Of a stretch of DNA of 64,000 bases, positions 60,430 through 64,000 are shown one piece after another. The stretch comes from Pseudoscleropodium purum (lineage: Eukaryota; Streptophyta; Bryopsida; Hypnales; Brachytheciaceae), in contig OZ017796.1 in assembly GCA_963969395.1 (NCBI GenBank), positions 8,868,501-8,932,500 on the forward strand. Direction: 5' to 3'. The notes beneath the pieces were generated by a model, which was not told the origin of the DNA, made no database searches, and saw only the letters and a list, made by a program, of their open reading frames with translations. The first letter of the stretch is position 1. The number at the start of each line of letters is the position of its first letter. The position numbers and the translations under genes were made by a program.

Positions 60430-61690
60430 GAGCTAATTGCATCTTGGGGAGGAATCTAAACTCCTTTGAAGCAATTTTCAGTAAATTTTTATAAGAAGGA
60501 AAATGGAATTAGCATCTAATTCAAGCCGTTTCATATTTTTTAGAACATTTACAAAATTAGTTACAAATTTCTGAAGTTGAAACACAAAGGTCACTAAAAG
60601 CGATTACTTCTTGAAATGTACACTTTTGGTACATTGAAGAAAGAAAAATATACCTCTGTGGTAGCGGTCGCTTTAAGAGTACCCTACCTCATTGGGCACC
60701 ATAACTAACTCCTTTCTCCTTAAGAATTTACAAGGATTCACATGATGATTTTGATACTTTAACTTTTGTTTAAACAATGGCCAAACTCAAATATCATTAG
60801 CCAAATTTAATCTTTGATAGAATGAATATGGTTGCGTTCCTACATGATTCAATACTTCTAAGGTGAAACTTAACATCCAAAATTATCAAATAAACAATGG
60901 AGCCTAGTTAGAAGCACCTTTTTTAGAATTATTTTTGTAATATTAGAAATTGAAAATCATGATTTTTCTACTAAGAAATAGAATTTTTGGATAAGACATG
61001 CAATTATTATGAATTTTCAAAAGTTGAACCCTATAGGCCATTAAAGTTGTGATATAGCTTGGTCATAACACCAAAATCTAGAGAATCAACACAATTGACA
61101 AATAGTAGGTAAAGATAGAAATAGTCTAATTGTACTTAGGGGAATACTTTCAATAAAAGTCTACTTGTCAAGAATGGGTACAAAAACATTTATGGGTGTT
61201 ACTTTTCACCTTATATGAACCTTCATAAAATCATTTATTAAACTTTGAGTCTTTAGTGAGTATATAGAACAAGGTCACAATCTCCTCAATTTTTCTACAA
61301 GTTTATAATGTTAAATTAGATTGCTAAGTCTGAAGTTGGCATATATCTTAGAATTGAATTTTGAATGTAATGTATGGAAAATATACTTTGCTAATAGTAC
61401 CATAAATGAAGAGCAAGATTGGTATATTTTGCCAAATATTTAAGTATTTTTGTAAAATAAGTTTTATTAAATGCTAAAAATAGAGACATTTTTTAAAATC
61501 CTTCTATTTCCATACTATTTTTTCATAATAAAATATTCCAACAGTTTGCTATCTATTTTTAAAATTATTTTTCACCAAACCTATCCTATTTGTGAGGTAG
61601 TGTATATTTGTATTTGACTTCCATCTATATCATCATATACTTTGTAATATCTTTGGTATATGGGTTAGCATAGTACTCACACAATATTGT
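60430..61690. other. AT-rich intergenic DNA
   Basis: 60470-60700 is an inverted copy of part of 53.7-54.3 kb. The remainder is AT-rich with no coding match. Confidence 0.5.
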
Positions 61691-62569
61691 ATAACCTTAT
61701 TTAACTTTTTTGGCAATATAACTTTTTTGGGCAGATGCATGTGAGTAGAGATTTCCATATTTTTGGCCCATTTCTTAATAGAAGGCGTGGACAAAGAATA
61801 TATTTCATGAGCACAAATTTCAAGACATTTGGAAATATGAGACAAAAGTTATGGCCTAATATGTAGGTTGTTTCTTAATTCGGGCAGTTTGGGCAAATCT
61901 GAAAAAATCACTTTTTTTTAAAATAAAATTTTGAAATTAATTCTCTACATATATATAAAGCTTTGAATCATTCCATTTTGATCAATAAGTCAAAAGTTAT
62001 GAGGTATTTTAGTTTGCAGGCATTCATGAATTTTCTACTCCAAAATAAACTTTGAAGTCCTTTGAAAAAATATATATTATTAGGTGAATATTATTTATTA
62101 CAACATTACAACCATTGGGATTGGCATTTTTCAATTCCATAATTAAATTATTAACAATTTAGTATTTTGATTCATTCTCTACTTTTTTCTACTTATTATT
62201 TTTTCCTATATGTTGTACAATTTCAAATGATCCGAAAATTTTCAAGCATTTAGCCAACTTGCTTTGAAGAATGAGCTCAAAGAGTTGCAACCATTTTGGA
62301 AATTTTTCCATACAAATGTGACTTTGTGAAGTATAGCTGCTCAATTTTTGCAGGGCCAAAAAAGGCTTTTTGTCAACTGAAACGCTAATATCTTGTGATA
62401 TACGTTGTGGAAATTTCTGAAATTTTTCCACATCTTTTCAAATTATCATTCTACAAGATCCTACGGTCGGATGTGTCCAAAAAAAAAATTTAATTTTTTT
62501 TGGTACGTGTCTTAAAAATGACAGTTTTTGAGTGTTTTTGTTGAAAACATAGTCAAAGAACTTTAGGGG
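61691..62569 (+). mobile_element. TTAA-family repeat, copy C (5' tip missing)
   Basis: Collinear with copies B and D from TTTTTTGGCAATATAAC to the right tip ACTTTAGGGG-TTAA (TTAA at 62570-62573). The first about 20 bases of the left tip are not present. Confidence 0.7.
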
Positions 62570-62775
62570 TTAAAAATGCAAAAGTCCCCCCTTGAAAGCT
62601 AAAGCAAAATAAATAGTATCAAGTGTAAATACAAGTATTCAACACTTGGTGATTTTTTCTTTCAACGTTGAAGACTAGCTTGTTTGATGTTTAGTGACTT
62701 GGACCTCATTGAGTGGAACCTTGCCACTAATTGTTCCTCTCTTTTTTCAAATTTCACTCCTCCCTTCCAACTTAA

Positions 62776-63978
62776 CCCTTCAATGCCCAAACTATGTCTT
62801 TTGGCAACATAAAAAATTTGGGCGGCTCATTATGAATGGAGTTTTTATTTTTTTTTGCTGAAATTTTTAACACAATATGTGCTCAAGGAGTAGCTTTAAG
62901 GCCCAACAATTTTCATAACTTTCAACTACATGGTTAAAAAGTTATTGTATGATATGTGTTTTCATTACTCAATGGGCAATCTAGGAAGCAAGAAAAACTT
63001 TTTTTTAAATCATTTTTTTAAGAAATTAAAATTTGAAATTAGTTCTTTAGATTTATATATAATGGAAAGCTTTGAATCATTCCATCTTGATCAATAAATC
63101 AAAAGTTATGAGGATTTTTAGTTTGTGGGAGTTTGTGGGTCTTTATTGAATCTCTACTATAAGACAAACTTTGAAGTCCTTTGTTCAACTCAATTTTCAA
63201 TATTTTTGGAAAAAAATAAAAACATTAGGTGTAGAATGTTTATGACAACATTACCACCATTGGAATTGGCAATTTTCAACTCCATAAATAAATTATTAAC
63301 AATTTAGTAATTTGAATCGTTCTCTCCTTTTTCTACTTACTATTTTTTTCCTATATGTTGTACAATTCCAAATGATCTAAAAATTTTCAAGCATGTAGTC
63401 AACTTGACTTGAAGAATGAATTCAAAGAGTAACCAATGAATTTTGGACATTTTTTCATACAAATAAGACCTTATGAAGTACAATTGCCCAGATTTTTGTG
63501 AGACGAAAAAAAAGATTTTTATCACATCAAATGCTTATATCTTGCAATCTACATAGTGGAAATTCTGAAATTTTTTGCACATCTTTTTAACATTACAAAA
63601 AATTTCAGACTTCAAAAAGGCTACAAGTATTGAACCCCTTGGTGCAATTAAAGCAGAATTCAACTGTTTTTTATGTTTTAATGAAAGTTGCTGATATGGC
63701 ACTACTTGTGCCACATCAGTGCCACATCAGATTTTATATTTTATTTAATATTTATTTAATATCTTTTTTTACTTTTTTACTTGCACTATGGGGCATTGAA
63801 AAATGATATTTTATTGGCCCTTTGCAGGGTTTAGATAATTCTAATGACTAGCATACTACAAGATCCTACAGTTTTAAGTGTTCAAAAATGCTTTCTTTTT
63901 GGAAAAATTTGGTATTTATACTAGAACTGGCAGTTTTGTGGTAGTTTTGGTGAAACATAGTCAATTTCATTTTAAGGG
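62776..63978 (+). mobile_element. TTAA-family repeat, copy D with nested insertion
   Basis: 1203 bp. Left tip TTAA-CCCTTCAATG, right tip CATTTTAAGGG-TTAA (TTAA at 62772-62775 and 63979-63982). Collinear with B and C except for a 270 bp insertion at 63589-63860. Confidence 0.75.
63589..63860 (+). mobile_element. Short non-autonomous insertion, copy 2
   Basis: Starts ACATTACAAAAAATTTCAG and ends TAATTCTAATGACTA, as at 14.09-14.37 kb. It sits inside copy D where copies A, B and C read straight into CTACAAGAT(C/T)(C/T)TACGG. The hairpin GTGGCAC/GTGCCAC is kept, with an extra GTGCCACATCAG duplicated. Confidence 0.75.
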
Positions 63979-64000
63979 TTAAAAAACAAAACTAGAGGTA

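Overview
This is a nuclear segment of a land-plant genome. Three intron-containing housekeeping genes can be read exon by exon, and all three have plant-type architecture: a villin with a C-terminal headpiece, a PSMD9/Nas2 proteasome assembly chaperone, and a DCP5/LSM14 P-body protein. The rest is strongly AT-rich, with nested repeats and transposon remnants. The genes have GC-richer exons, short to medium introns (about 100-500 bp, plus one 1.3 kb leader intron), and sit kilobases apart. A non-flowering plant (bryophyte, fern or gymnosperm) is my low-confidence guess; the sequence alone does not fix the species.

Layout. 1-2.8 kb: AT-rich DNA and a probable TTAA-bounded repeat. 2.8-13.6 kb: villin on the minus strand, 21 coding exons (11616 down to 3414) plus a spliced leader reaching about 13.2 kb. 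13.7-20.6 kb: a 6.9 kb element with inverted repeats of about 500 bp at its ends. 21.2-22.8 kb: PSMD9 on the minus strand, 4 exons. 24.8-27.8 kb: a decayed pogo-like DDE transposase and a three-copy tandem repeat. 32-36.7 kb: small DNA transposons, including a GC-rich hAT-like MITE with perfect ends and target duplication, a decayed hAT-like reading frame and a CACTA-like element. 40-45.1 kb: a CACTA-like MITE and two related satellite arrays (about 150 bp and about 390 bp units). 45.7-50.4 kb: DCP5 on the plus strand, 10 exons. 51-64 kb: AT-rich repeats, a 130 bp tandem array, and four copies of one repeat family whose intact ends read TTAA-CCC.

The three genes are not an operon or pathway. 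Villin acts on actin filaments, PSMD9 on 19S proteasome assembly, and DCP5 on mRNA decapping and translational repression. The most unusual material is the repeat fraction: a family with TTAA/CCC termini resembling piggyBac ends, supported by an internal empty-site comparison, and a nested element with a second, independent empty-site comparison. No CRISPR array, rRNA or convincing tRNA was found.
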